From CAYXVJ01 sp050309435 (GTDB lineage: Bacteria > Bacillota > Clostridia > Saccharofermentanales > Fastidiosipilaceae): a DNA stretch of 64,000 nucleotides. The translations under genes were made by a program, and so were the position numbers. Location: contig JBNRMJ010000018.1 in the NCBI GenBank assembly GCA_050309435.1, forward strand, positions 45,738-109,737, written 5' to 3'. The notes under the pieces are model-generated. The model saw only the letters and a program-made list of their open reading frames with translations. It was not told the DNA's origin and ran no database searches. Position 1 is the first letter of the stretch; the number at the start of each line of letters is the position of its first letter. Of this stretch, positions 24,086 to 32,772 are shown piece by piece.

Positions 24086-24421
24086 ATGTCCTGGTTTGAC
24101 AGGTTTTCATCGAAAAGATTAAATGAAGAGCCGATTCCCGAAGTCGAAGACGACGTGGTACTGGCAGTTCTCGAAGATCTGGATAACGGGCATGAGTATT
24201 ATCTGTCGATCGTCGATTCGTTCGCGGTTTACGGCAGAGAATATGTGGCGATGAGTTCGTACGAACCGGATGACGGTACTCACCGCGATCCCGAGTTTGT
24301 CCTGATGCGCTTCGATACGGGGCAACAAGGCGAACACTACTACCAGTCCATTCGAAATAAGAAGGAACTGGAACTTGTTTTCAATGTTTTTTATGAACGC
24401 TACCTTCGTCACTTGATGTAG
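24086..24421 (+). CDS. Second DUF1292-like protein
   Basis: 111-aa acidic protein with the same core plan as its upstream neighbour: VVLAVLEDLDNGHEYYLSIVDSF, then GREYVAMSSYEPDD, a strand EFVLMRFD and a C-terminal helix ELELVFNVFYERYL. It lacks the His-rich block. AAAGGAG lies seven bases before the ATG, and the gene is 20 bases behind the first copy, so both are probably one transcript closed by the terminator at 24442. Function unknown. Confidence 0.7.
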   Translation: MSWFDRFSSKRLNEEPIPEVEDDVVLAVLEDLDNGHEYYLSIVDSFAVYGREYVAMSSYEPDDGTHRDPEFVLMRFDTGQQGEHYYQSIRNKKELELVFNVFYERYLRHLM

Positions 24422-24441
24422 AGAACAGTTGACTGCTTGAG

Positions 24442-24473
24442 GTCCGTGTTTAACGACACGGACTTTTTTATTT
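24442..24473 (+). terminator. Terminator of the DUF1292 gene pair
   Basis: Perfect 8-bp stem GTCCGTGT / ACACGGAC with a 6-base loop followed by TTTTTTATTT. Confidence 0.92.
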
Positions 24474-24519
24474 CGCTATATTTGTTAAGATGATATAAAT
24501 CGATGAATGGAGTAATCTT

Positions 24520-25485
24520 ATGGCATTTGATGATAAAGAGCCGAACAGAAAAGAGTTTCCGGCGGATCCGATGGCCGCTTATGCTTACTATCAGCCTCGG
24601 CAAGCCAAGAAGTATCGTTTGAAGCCCAACGGAAAACACTATTTTTCCGCCAGGACGGTTTTCATTCCGCTGCTGTTTTACTTCATCCACATCAGCTTGC
24701 AGACGGCGGGGTCCTTTGCCGTGATGTTGTTCGCCATGCTGCGTAACGGCTTTGGCACAGGCTTTCGTTTCGAGGATCTCGAAGCCGAGATTATACGCCG
24801 GCAGTCTTACATTTTCCTGATCTCGGGTGTGCTCTCGATTCTGGTTTATGCGATCACGCTTACGGTAATGAACAGAAGACACGGAAATTACCTCTTAACG
24901 AGGAAACCAAGCCCGGGCGAAGCGGGGGCAAGCGCCATGCTCGCTCTCGGTGCCATCGGAGCGACTTCGCTGATTCTTGTATTGATTCAACTGCTGGCAG
25001 GTATATCGCCCTTTTGGTCGAACAGCCTTAACAACTATATCGAGCTGACGGAAGCTTTCGGAGACTCTGCGGGCATGGCGGCACAGATTCTGGCCTTCGC
25101 CGTGGTTGTTCCGATTGCCGAGGAACTCTTGTTTAGAGGCATCGTCTGCGGCGAACTGATGCGCGTCTTCCCGGATTGGGCCGTAATCCTGATCTCGGGC
25201 TGCTTCTTTGCTCTTATTCATATGAATGTGATTCAATCCACCTACGTTTTATTGGCCGGCATTGTTTTGAGCGCCGTTTATGTCTGGTCGGAATCCATTT
25301 TCCTGCCGATATTAATTCATATGGTTTATAACTTCCTTGGCAGTTCTCTGGGGCTTTTGATCGGTGACAACGAACAGGCGGCTATCTGGATTAGTAATAT
25401 CGAGTTGCTCTTCGTGCCGGTCGGTATTCTGATCGCGATCTGGTTTTACAGGAAAAAGAAAAATAACAATCTTGTGGAGGCATAA
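24520..25485 (+). CDS. CPBP-family intramembrane metalloprotease
   Basis: 321-aa membrane protein with about eight hydrophobic helices. The CPBP (Abi/CAAX-protease-like) active-site motifs are present: EELLFRG (two Glu and Arg, near 206), FFALIHMN (His near 236) and HMVYNFLG (near 267). The family cleaves within membranes; some members act in bacteriocin immunity or regulated proteolysis. The cytosolic N-terminus (about 45 residues) is polar. GGAG is eight bases before the ATG. The stop overlaps the next ATG (TAATG), so the two genes are translationally coupled and the large anchored protein downstream is a possible substrate or partner. Confidence 0.88.
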   Translation: MAFDDKEPNRKEFPADPMAAYAYYQPRQAKKYRLKPNGKHYFSARTVFIPLLFYFIHISLQTAGSFAVMLFAMLRNGFGTGFRFEDLEAEIIRRQSYIFLISGVLSILVYAITLTVMNRRHGNYLLTRKPSPGEAGASAMLALGAIGATSLILVLIQLLAGISPFWSNSLNNYIELTEAFGDSAGMAAQILAFAVVVPIAEELLFRGIVCGELMRVFPDWAVILISGCFFALIHMNVIQSTYVLLAGIVLSAVYVWSESIFLPILIHMVYNFLGSSLGLLIGDNEQAAIWISNIELLFVPVGILIAIWFYRKKKNNNLVEA

Positions 25486-28400
25486 TGTTCAGACGCAAAA
25501 GACGATCGGTCCGTTCGGCGGGATGGAGTCGCAGCTTTCGCGTCAAACATCGCGGAGCATGGCTGGCTCTGCTCGTTTCCGCCGTCATATTCATAACTTC
25601 GAGTCTGCTGATCGCAGGCCTGACGCTCATGGCCCGTCGGGATGCATCGTTTATTTTAAAGACTGCTGATAGCGTCGATTCGGAGGCATTGATTCTTGGA
25701 GGCGGTATCAATTTGCGTGGAGCAGCTGATGTGAACCTGATCGAAAATCCGTCTTTCGAAACTTACCTCGATACTGTTTCCCTGACCGTAACGTCTCCAT
25801 ACGACAGCGAAAACGGACAGGGTGTGTGGATTTCGGCCTCGAATGATGAACATGAAGACTCAAAACGTTATGTTTCATCGCGCTATCGTTTGCTTCGTCA
25901 TACGGAGAGCGGTCAGCTGGAGACTGTCGATCAGGGACGAGTTTCGGATTATCTCGAGCAACTGCCGCTAACGGAACAACTCGATATCATTTCGGTCGAA
26001 GGCAATCCGGTTGGCGGGATAACTCATGCGATGTATTTATCAGAGGACAAGGCGCAGCGCCGGATGGTGGCGGTTGGCGAAGGCGGGATGATTCTCTGGT
26101 ATGACGGCAGCGGTTTTCTGCCGTTTACACTCAACGCCAATACACGCGAACTTTATCAGGGATTTCGGGTAACGAGTTTTCAGGCCGAAGCTCTCGTGGA
26201 TATCGAGCGTATCGGCGATATGCTATATGTACTCTCGGCCAACGGTTTGATTTTCTGCACCGGTGTTGACGATCCGGCAGGCTGGACGCTCATCGAGCCT
26301 CTGGAAGAGCTGACGAAAGACGAGTCCTTTCAAGGATTGCATCAGAGACAGGACTGGGTCGATCTGTTCATCGTCGGCGATATTTTGTTTGCGATGAACC
26401 GTTCCGGTTATTTTTATCAGATAAAAGACGAGGTGCTCGGCGAGTTTCACCTGGGCGATTTTATACAAGACCCGACAATGTCTTATCTTGATGAATCAAG
26501 ATTTACCCTCGACGGGGTGATTGTTTCGCTTATAAGCATTCAGTCGGCGGAGGCCATGGGCGATACCATGGTGTTGGCGACATCGAATTCCGTGGTTTTT
26601 TTGGCTCTTGAAGAGACGGGCGATGAATTTTTCAAGATTTCCGGCGGGCAGGTTTACTTGTCGGACGAGAATACCTACTTAGATACCCGGACTTATTGGC
26701 AAGACATCATGGTTCTGGACGAACAAACAGCGATTGTCAGAGATTTCATGTTCAATGTCATTGTCGTCAGCGAGAAGGGCGAAATCTTGCCGGATGAAGA
26801 TCGTTTCGAGATAGAAGCTGTTTCTACATATGATGCGCTTGATATTTCTCTGGATTATATTCCGGTTTCGATGGTTCCGATTGATCGGGATAACTGGTAT
26901 TTTGTCTTTGGCGACGGTAACCTGCTCTTATACTCGCGAGAGGAAGAGCACAAGCACATGGCCTTTCCTTCGGATATCAATAGTGATTACGGCGTGATCG
27001 GCATCTACTTGCTCCCGGGCGAAGGGCTTATACTGCCGGACTATTCCTTGAATTTTTATCGCCTGCCTCTGGCCAATGTGCTCTTGTTCGATGAAGAGGA
27101 GCGGGGCGGGAATGCTTCTTTGGCCAGAGACGGAGATATTCTGATTCTGGAGACCAGAGAGTCGGATCGGCAGAAAGACGCGGCCGTGCCCGACTGGCAG
27201 TACGAGAGAGGCGTCGACTGGAAGGATTATCCCCAAAATCCCGGTATGCAGCCGGGCAGGTCCGGTGCCAGATACGTGAGCCTGGAAAACGAAACCGAAA
27301 TGACTCAGATGATTTCTCCGGCCGATGAAGCCTTCTTCCGGGAACAGGACCCCGCAATATATAACCTTAAATTCCTGGCACGGGAAGCAGGAGTAGGCGG
27401 AAGCCTGACGATTCGTCTTGAAGGAGCATTCGAGACCCAGGAACTCGAGTTCTCCGATTTTTCGTCCGACTGGCGGCTTTACTCCGGAAATATTATTATT
27501 CCAAGACGTACGAGCGAGGATGTACCGACCGTGATCAGCCTGGTCTGGAGCGGCGACAGCCGTCTTGAACTGGATGATCTTTATATGGCCGATTCGCTTC
27601 GACGCGATAATCTTTATGCGACGAAGATCATCGATGATCTGGCCGGTTCGAAGCCTTCGCTGCTTCGTTTTCCGGATGCGGCCGTCGGTCGTCCCGGTCT
27701 TTTAAGCAATGCCTGGATGGACTATCAGGATATCGATTTATATCCGGAGGCAGGGCGAACGGATGCCGTGAGCAGTCTCGAGGCCGCACTTCGTCTCGCA
27801 CGCACGGCCAATGCCGACCCCTGGCTGGTTCTGGACAGTTTCGCGACTTATGAAGATGCCAAGGCGATGATGAGTTATCTGGCTGCTCCGGCCGGAGACG
27901 AATACGGTGACAAGCGTATCGAAAACGGTACGGCGATTTCCTGGACCAGTCGTTTTTCGCGCATCATCGTGGAAGTAACGGACAGTGCGGGAGTTTATCG
28001 AACCGACAGCGAGAAAGCGGCTTTTGTTGATATGCTCATCGACGCGCTGGCTTCGTCGCCGCATTATCAAAGTGTGAAGAATAAAATCATTTTCGCGGAC
28101 GGCATGCACTACGACGAGGGCTTTATGCTCTCGAATGCTGATTATCATACGGCGTCACTTGAATTTACGGGAGGGGACAACAAGGCCTTCCGGGATCGCG
28201 TCCGGGCAGCGTATCAGGAATTCATCGCTGATAATCCCCGTGTTCAAAGCGCTGCGGCGAGATCTCTGACAGCCCTGCTAAATGAATTTTTGATCCACGA
28301 CATATCCGAAGAGGCAAGCGGTGCCGAACTGCTCTGGTCCGTTCTGGAGGCCTATGATTATGGTAATGCGGCCGTCATGCTGCCCGTAAACTATATGAAT

Positions 28401-28784
28401 CCGGAAGCGGCTTCTAATGATGCGATGCTGGATCTGGCCGCGGCCATGCGAGAGATTTATGGCAGCAGGCGGATTCCGATAACAGTGGAAAAGCCGAGCA
28501 CGGCCATATCTCAAGAAGGTAGCGGGGACGGGCTTTCGACCGCATCGGTTGTCGGCTTTGCTTTTATGAAAGAAGGACAAAAGGTCGTCTACGTGATGAA
28601 CTTCGGGACAGAAGCCGAGTCTGTTGAGACCGACATGAGTCTGGAGACCCGCACGGCAAGTGTTTTTATCTACGATAAAGCCGGAAATCTTCAGATGAAA
28701 GATCGTTATAAGGGCGATCATAAACGTATGTTTCTGCCGGGCGGAGCATTTGCCATCATAATAGAGGGGAAGCCTGTCGACTGA
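25485..28784 (+). CDS. Large membrane-anchored extracellular protein, unrecognised
   Basis: 1,099-aa protein with an Arg/Lys-rich start (residues 1-25) and one membrane helix (about 27-50), so nearly all of it should lie outside the cell. Residues about 170-560 show repeated strand patterns with periodic GD/GN turns (VGEGGMILWYDGSGFLPF, ERIGDMLYVLSANGLIFC) that suggest a beta-propeller. From about 726 the pattern LLRFPDAAVGRPG ... AALRLARTANADPWLVLDSF resembles GH-A clan glycosidases such as GH51. I cannot see both catalytic glutamates, so enzymatic activity is uncertain. The last 65 residues (VVYVMNFGTEAESVE) look like a small beta domain. Coupled to the CPBP gene by a 1-base overlap. Confidence 0.6.
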   Translation: MFRRKRRSVRSAGWSRSFRVKHRGAWLALLVSAVIFITSSLLIAGLTLMARRDASFILKTADSVDSEALILGGGINLRGAADVNLIENPSFETYLDTVSLTVTSPYDSENGQGVWISASNDEHEDSKRYVSSRYRLLRHTESGQLETVDQGRVSDYLEQLPLTEQLDIISVEGNPVGGITHAMYLSEDKAQRRMVAVGEGGMILWYDGSGFLPFTLNANTRELYQGFRVTSFQAEALVDIERIGDMLYVLSANGLIFCTGVDDPAGWTLIEPLEELTKDESFQGLHQRQDWVDLFIVGDILFAMNRSGYFYQIKDEVLGEFHLGDFIQDPTMSYLDESRFTLDGVIVSLISIQSAEAMGDTMVLATSNSVVFLALEETGDEFFKISGGQVYLSDENTYLDTRTYWQDIMVLDEQTAIVRDFMFNVIVVSEKGEILPDEDRFEIEAVSTYDALDISLDYIPVSMVPIDRDNWYFVFGDGNLLLYSREEEHKHMAFPSDINSDYGVIGIYLLPGEGLILPDYSLNFYRLPLANVLLFDEEERGGNASLARDGDILILETRESDRQKDAAVPDWQYERGVDWKDYPQNPGMQPGRSGARYVSLENETEMTQMISPADEAFFREQDPAIYNLKFLAREAGVGGSLTIRLEGAFETQELEFSDFSSDWRLYSGNIIIPRRTSEDVPTVISLVWSGDSRLELDDLYMADSLRRDNLYATKIIDDLAGSKPSLLRFPDAAVGRPGLLSNAWMDYQDIDLYPEAGRTDAVSSLEAALRLARTANADPWLVLDSFATYEDAKAMMSYLAAPAGDEYGDKRIENGTAISWTSRFSRIIVEVTDSAGVYRTDSEKAAFVDMLIDALASSPHYQSVKNKIIFADGMHYDEGFMLSNADYHTASLEFTGGDNKAFRDRVRAAYQEFIADNPRVQSAAARSLTALLNEFLIHDISEEASGAELLWSVLEAYDYGNAAVMLPVNYMNPEAASNDAMLDLAAAMREIYGSRRIPITVEKPSTAISQEGSGDGLSTASVVGFAFMKEGQKVVYVMNFGTEAESVETDMSLETRTASVFIYDKAGNLQMKDRYKGDHKRMFLPGGAFAIIIEGKPVD

Positions 28785-28810
28785 TCGAACGAATAACGGA
28801 GGGTTATGCC

Positions 28811-29845
28811 ATGGAGCCTTTAGCGCTGGCCATCGTCGGCTGCGGACACATCGCGACCTTACACGCGGATGTTATTAGTAAACTCGAGAACTGCCGCCTC
28901 ATTGCCGTGGCGGATATTGATCCTGCCCGTGCCGAAACTCTGGCGTCGATGTACGGCGCAAAAGCATATACCAGTCTAGAGTGTCTGCTCGATGCAGAAA
29001 AACCGGATGTCGTGCATATCTGTACGCCTTCTTATCTGCATGTGCGCATGACCGCCCAATGTGCCGCTCGAGGTATTGCTGTATATCTGGAAAAACCCGG
29101 TGCGTTGACGAGCAGCCAGCTGGATCGCCTGCTGGAACTGGAAAAGCAGATTAAGATCGGGATTTGTTTCCAGAACAGGCTGATGCCCGCGTCCAGGCGC
29201 ATGTTGCAGATTCTGCAGGGCGGTTCCCTGGGAAAGATCAACGGTGCGAGAGCCATGATTACCTATAAACGCGATGCTCTTTACTATAAACGCTCGCCGT
29301 GGCGGGGCTTATGGTCGGAAGCGGGCGGCGGCGCCTTGATCAATCAGGCTGTTTTAACGCTGGACCTGATGGTCCTGGCGATGGGGAAGGCAACAAGCGC
29401 GAAAGCGGCAATGGCCAACCATAACCACTACCGGATTGCGGAAGTCGAGGACAGCATCGAAGCGTTTCTCGATTTCGAAGGCCGTCCGGGTCTCTTGTAT
29501 TGCTCGAGTGCATACAGTGAAAATGCACCGATTTTTCTGGAATTTAACTGCGATAAAGGAAGACTCAGGCTCGAAGGCGAGCAGGTCAGCATCAGCAGAA
29601 GAGACGGACAGACCGATGTGGTTTCAACCGTCAGCAGTACCAGAATCTGGCATCAGGGTGATCTGGCCGACGGGCATCCCGATGCGATCCGGGAATTTTA
29701 CGAGGCATTGACGGCTGATCGTCCCGTTCCTCTGGGGCCGGGTGATGTCGCAACGACGCTTCGTTTAATGTATGATATTTATGACTTAGCCGGCAGAGAG
29801 AGCATCGACCGGGAATGGCATGACCTGACCTGGGGCGGAAAATAG
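28811..29845 (+). CDS. Gfo/Idh/MocA-family oxidoreductase
   Basis: 344-aa NAD(P)-dependent dehydrogenase. The Rossmann start AIVGCGHIATLHADV (GxGxxA type) is followed by VADIDPARAE, then HICTPSYLHVRM and YLEKPGALTS with the conserved EKP lysine. The C-terminal alpha/beta domain includes WSEAGGGALINQAVLTLDLM, the usual place of the catalytic His/Lys region. Substrates are sugars, inositols or related compounds. Start with GGAGG eight bases upstream, 27 bases after the large surface protein; it may share that transcript. Sugar specificity not inferable. Confidence 0.9.
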   Translation: MEPLALAIVGCGHIATLHADVISKLENCRLIAVADIDPARAETLASMYGAKAYTSLECLLDAEKPDVVHICTPSYLHVRMTAQCAARGIAVYLEKPGALTSSQLDRLLELEKQIKIGICFQNRLMPASRRMLQILQGGSLGKINGARAMITYKRDALYYKRSPWRGLWSEAGGGALINQAVLTLDLMVLAMGKATSAKAAMANHNHYRIAEVEDSIEAFLDFEGRPGLLYCSSAYSENAPIFLEFNCDKGRLRLEGEQVSISRRDGQTDVVSTVSSTRIWHQGDLADGHPDAIREFYEALTADRPVPLGPGDVATTLRLMYDIYDLAGRESIDREWHDLTWGGK

Positions 29846-29889
29846 GCTGTCTTTGCTATGAGAAACGGATCAAATTTGAGGAGGATTAT

Positions 29890-31065
29890 ATGAACCCATT
29901 TCAATTGTATCTGCCGACACGTTATGTCTTCGGTTACGGCGCCGAAAACGAAGCAGGCCGCCTGGCCCGAGAAGCCGGTGCCACATCCGTTCTTCTGCTA
30001 TACGGAGGCGGCAGCGCCGAGCGTTCGGGTCTGCTTTCCCGTGTTCGCAGCAGTTTGAAGGAAGCGGATCTGAATTTCTTTGAACTGGGCGGAGTGAAAC
30101 CCAACCCGCGCATGGATCTGGCTTATGAAGGCCTGGATCTGGTTCGCGCCAATCAAATCGATTTCATCCTGGCCGTAGGCGGAGGCTCTGTCATTGACAC
30201 GGCCAAGACGATTGCCGCCGCGAAGGATTACGAAGGCGATGCCTGGGATCTGTTTACGGGTGCCTTTAATCCGAAGACGGCCATGCCTATCGGCGCGATC
30301 CTGACGATACCCGCCGCCGGCAGCGAAGGTTCGGACAGCTCTGTTATGAACCGCGAAATCGACGGTGTCGTTTACAAGCGTTCTTTCGGTGCGGAATGCG
30401 TCATTCCCCGTTTCGCCCTGATGAACCCGGAACTGACCTGGACGCTTCCGGCCAATCAGACGGCCGCCGGTATCGCAGATATCTTCACCCACGTGGCCGA
30501 GCGTTATTTCACCAATACGAAGGGAACTTATCTTGTCGATCAGTTCTGCGAAGGTATCTGGAGAACTTTGATCCGTTACGGTACGATCGTCCATCAGGAT
30601 CCGACCAACCGCGAAGCCAGAGAACAGATTATGTGGGCCGGTACGGTCGCTCATAACAACTTTGCCGGTGTCGGCCGTGATCAGGACTGGGCCAGCCATG
30701 CCATCGAGCATGAGCTCTCCGCGCTTTACGATGTTGCTCACGGAGCCGGTCTGGCCACGGTTTTACCTGCCTGGATGCATCATGTCTACAAGCATGACGT
30801 TCCGAGATTCGTTCGTTTCGCGACCGAAGTCTTCGGTATCGAGAACGACCCCTTCGATCAGGAGCGCGTCGCACTTCGCGGTATCAATGCCCTGAAGGCC
30901 TTCTATTCCTCGATCGGTCTGCCGACCAGTCTGGCCGAACTCGGCGGAAAGAGAGAAGACGTTGATTTCCTGGCCGCCAACGTCAGCTATGACAGCGAAG
31001 GCAAGATCGGCTGGTTCATTCGTTTGGACGAAGCCGCCGTCAAGGAAATCTATCAGTATATGTAA
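29890..31065 (+). CDS. Iron-containing alcohol dehydrogenase (BdhA/YugJ-like)
   Basis: 391-aa group III alcohol dehydrogenase. N-terminal dinucleotide-binding part: FGYGAENEAGRLAREAG and the signature DFILAVGGGSVIDTAKTIA. The metal-binding C-terminal part has GIADIFTHVAERYF (Asp and His), HAIEHELSALYDVAHGAGL (two His) and a further His near the end of helices. Similar enzymes reduce butyraldehyde or other aldehydes with NAD(P)H in fermentation. GGAGG is five bases before the ATG. Followed by its own terminator. Confidence 0.92.
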   Translation: MNPFQLYLPTRYVFGYGAENEAGRLAREAGATSVLLLYGGGSAERSGLLSRVRSSLKEADLNFFELGGVKPNPRMDLAYEGLDLVRANQIDFILAVGGGSVIDTAKTIAAAKDYEGDAWDLFTGAFNPKTAMPIGAILTIPAAGSEGSDSSVMNREIDGVVYKRSFGAECVIPRFALMNPELTWTLPANQTAAGIADIFTHVAERYFTNTKGTYLVDQFCEGIWRTLIRYGTIVHQDPTNREAREQIMWAGTVAHNNFAGVGRDQDWASHAIEHELSALYDVAHGAGLATVLPAWMHHVYKHDVPRFVRFATEVFGIENDPFDQERVALRGINALKAFYSSIGLPTSLAELGGKREDVDFLAANVSYDSEGKIGWFIRLDEAAVKEIYQYM

Positions 31066-31100
31066 GCCGATGAAATCAGGCATCAGGCATGAGTGAAAGA

Positions 31101-31153
31101 ACACGCCCGTCAGGATCCGCAGGAACGGAATCTGTTCGGGCGTGTTATCTTTA
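31101..31153 (+). terminator. Terminator after the alcohol dehydrogenase
   Basis: ACACGCCCG (31101-31109) pairs with CGGGCGTGT (31137-31145), with a partly paired inner region, followed by TATCTTT. Confidence 0.75.
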
Positions 31154-31180
31154 CTACTGTAAGTCAGGGGAGATGAAGAG

Positions 31181-31747
31181 ATGAAGAAGATTACTGTCAA
31201 TCGCTGTGCCTGGGCGAACGGCTCGCCTGCCATGATCGAGTATCACGATACGGTATGGGGAAAACCCGAGCATGACGATCATAAGCTGTTTCAGAAACTG
31301 ATTCTGGACGGCTTTCAGGCTGGACTGAGCTGGGCGATTATTATCGGGAAAATGGATAGTTTATGCGAGGCCTTCGATGATTTCAAACCGGAAATTCTGG
31401 CTGACTATGATGAAGAGAAGGTGGCCTCGCTCCTGAGTAATCCCGGTATCATACGGAATCGGGCCAAGGTCCGCGCCGCCATCGGCAATGCGAAAGCCTA
31501 TGCCGAACTCTGCAGAAAACACGGTTCGCTAAACGATTTTCTCTGGCGCTTCGTTGATTACACGCCGGTTATCAACCATTGGGAAACACAGGCACAAGTG
31601 CCTGCCACGAGCGAACTGTCGGACAGAATCAGCCTGGCACTGAAGAAAGAAGGCTTCAAATTTACCGGATCCACGATCGTGTATGCCTACTTACAGGCTA
31701 TCGGGATGGTCAACGATCATCTCGTCGACTGCGACTTTCGCTTCTGA
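31181..31747 (+). CDS. tag: DNA-3-methyladenine glycosylase I
   Basis: 188-aa base-excision repair enzyme that removes 3-methyladenine from DNA. Family features: RCAWANGSPAMIEYHDTVWG at the start (zinc Cys and conserved Tyr/His), LFQKLILDGFQAGLSW with the catalytic Glu/Asp region, IIRNRAKVRAAIGNA, FTGSTIVYAYLQAIGMVNDH and the closing DCDFR with zinc ligands. Complete at 188 residues. GGGGAG lies eight bases before the ATG. Convergent with the formate/nitrite transporter gene, 11 bases apart. Confidence 0.93.
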   Translation: MKKITVNRCAWANGSPAMIEYHDTVWGKPEHDDHKLFQKLILDGFQAGLSWAIIIGKMDSLCEAFDDFKPEILADYDEEKVASLLSNPGIIRNRAKVRAAIGNAKAYAELCRKHGSLNDFLWRFVDYTPVINHWETQAQVPATSELSDRISLALKKEGFKFTGSTIVYAYLQAIGMVNDHLVDCDFRF

Positions 31748-31758
31748 TTCGTACTCGT

Positions 31759-32634
31759 TTATTTTCCTTTGGTCTCTATTTCAACCGGAAGACTGACCTT
31801 GACGACATGCACGATCTCTTCTTGATTTTTACCGTGCACGGACCACATGCCGACGGATACCATCAGCCCGCCTAGGATGTTTCCGATGGTCACCGGTATC
31901 AAGTTGGAAAAAAGCGCGTTTGAAACCGTCAGCTTATCCATATGATAACCGGCTTCAATCGCCTTTTGGAGATAGACGGGGTTGCTTTTCGCGAGCAGTG
32001 CGGCAGTCAGATAGTACATGTTCGCCACGCTGTGTTCGAAACCCAAAATGACAAAAAAAGCCACCGGCATGAAACAACCGATGAATTTCGCGGCTGTTTC
32101 CTTGGCCGCATAAAAGCAGAGTACGCCCATGCAGACAAGCAGATTGCATAAGAGACCCGAGAAAACGAGATTCTGAAAAGGCTGATCGATTTTCGTGACT
32201 GCGACTTTCATCGTGTAGGCCGCAAGCCCTCCCGAGCTGTAATCCAGCTGGCCGAAGAGGGCGGTCCCGCAGGCGACAAAAGCACTGCCGACGAAGTTTC
32301 CGCTGTAAACAAGAAGCCAGTTGCGCAGCATTTTTCTGATCGTCGCTTCTTTATTCATGACCGAAATCGAGATCATGACATTACCGGTAAAGAGCTCCAT
32401 ACCCATCAACATAATAATGCAAAGGCCGAACGGGAAGATCAGGCCGCTGATTAATTTCGCCAGCGATACACTGTCGACGGCGTGTGAGGTCATATTCGAT
32501 ACGGCGCTGCCAAACGCAATCGTCATGCCTGCCATGATACCAAGTACGAACAACTTGGCGGCCTCCCGATTCGCTTTAGTCCGGCCCGATTTACTGTAAG
32601 CCGCTACGATTTCTGCGGGTGAATTGATGTTCAT
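31759..32634 (-). CDS. Formate/nitrite transporter (FNT) family channel
   Basis: 291-aa pentameric channel subunit with six membrane helices. It fits FocA/NirC/HSC: a polar N-terminus (NSPAEIVAAYSKSG), KLFVLGIMAGMTIAFGSAVSN, then ELFTGNVMISIS, a GNFVGSAFVACGTALFGQ segment, LCNLLVCMGVLCFYAA and FEHSVANMYYLT with the pore-lining His. Given pflB in the same window, formate is a sensible substrate, but the genes are 27 kb apart. The start is ATG at 32634 with GGAGG about 12 bases upstream; the frame remains open upstream without a ribosome site. Confidence 0.9.
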   Translation of the reverse strand: MNINSPAEIVAAYSKSGRTKANREAAKLFVLGIMAGMTIAFGSAVSNMTSHAVDSVSLAKLISGLIFPFGLCIIMLMGMELFTGNVMISISVMNKEATIRKMLRNWLLVYSGNFVGSAFVACGTALFGQLDYSSGGLAAYTMKVAVTKIDQPFQNLVFSGLLCNLLVCMGVLCFYAAKETAAKFIGCFMPVAFFVILGFEHSVANMYYLTAALLAKSNPVYLQKAIEAGYHMDKLTVSNALFSNLIPVTIGNILGGLMVSVGMWSVHGKNQEEIVHVVKVSLPVEIETKGK

Positions 32635-32708
32635 ATAAACTTTTATCCTCCGGGGATTCGTGAACTCTCCTGGTTCCTCATCGATCATATCAGCTTGTCG
32701 GCATAAAG

Positions 32709-32742
32709 CAATGGCCGCCCGCACCCGGCAAACGGCCATCTC
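32709..32742 (-). terminator. Hairpin after the DUF4038 gene
   Basis: ATGGCCG (32711-32717) pairs with CGGCCAT (32733-32739). On the minus strand it is followed by TGCTTTAT, so it may be a weak terminator for the glycosidase gene. Confidence 0.45.
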
Positions 32743-32772
32743 CGATATTCACAAAATAAACTTTCGTCCAGC

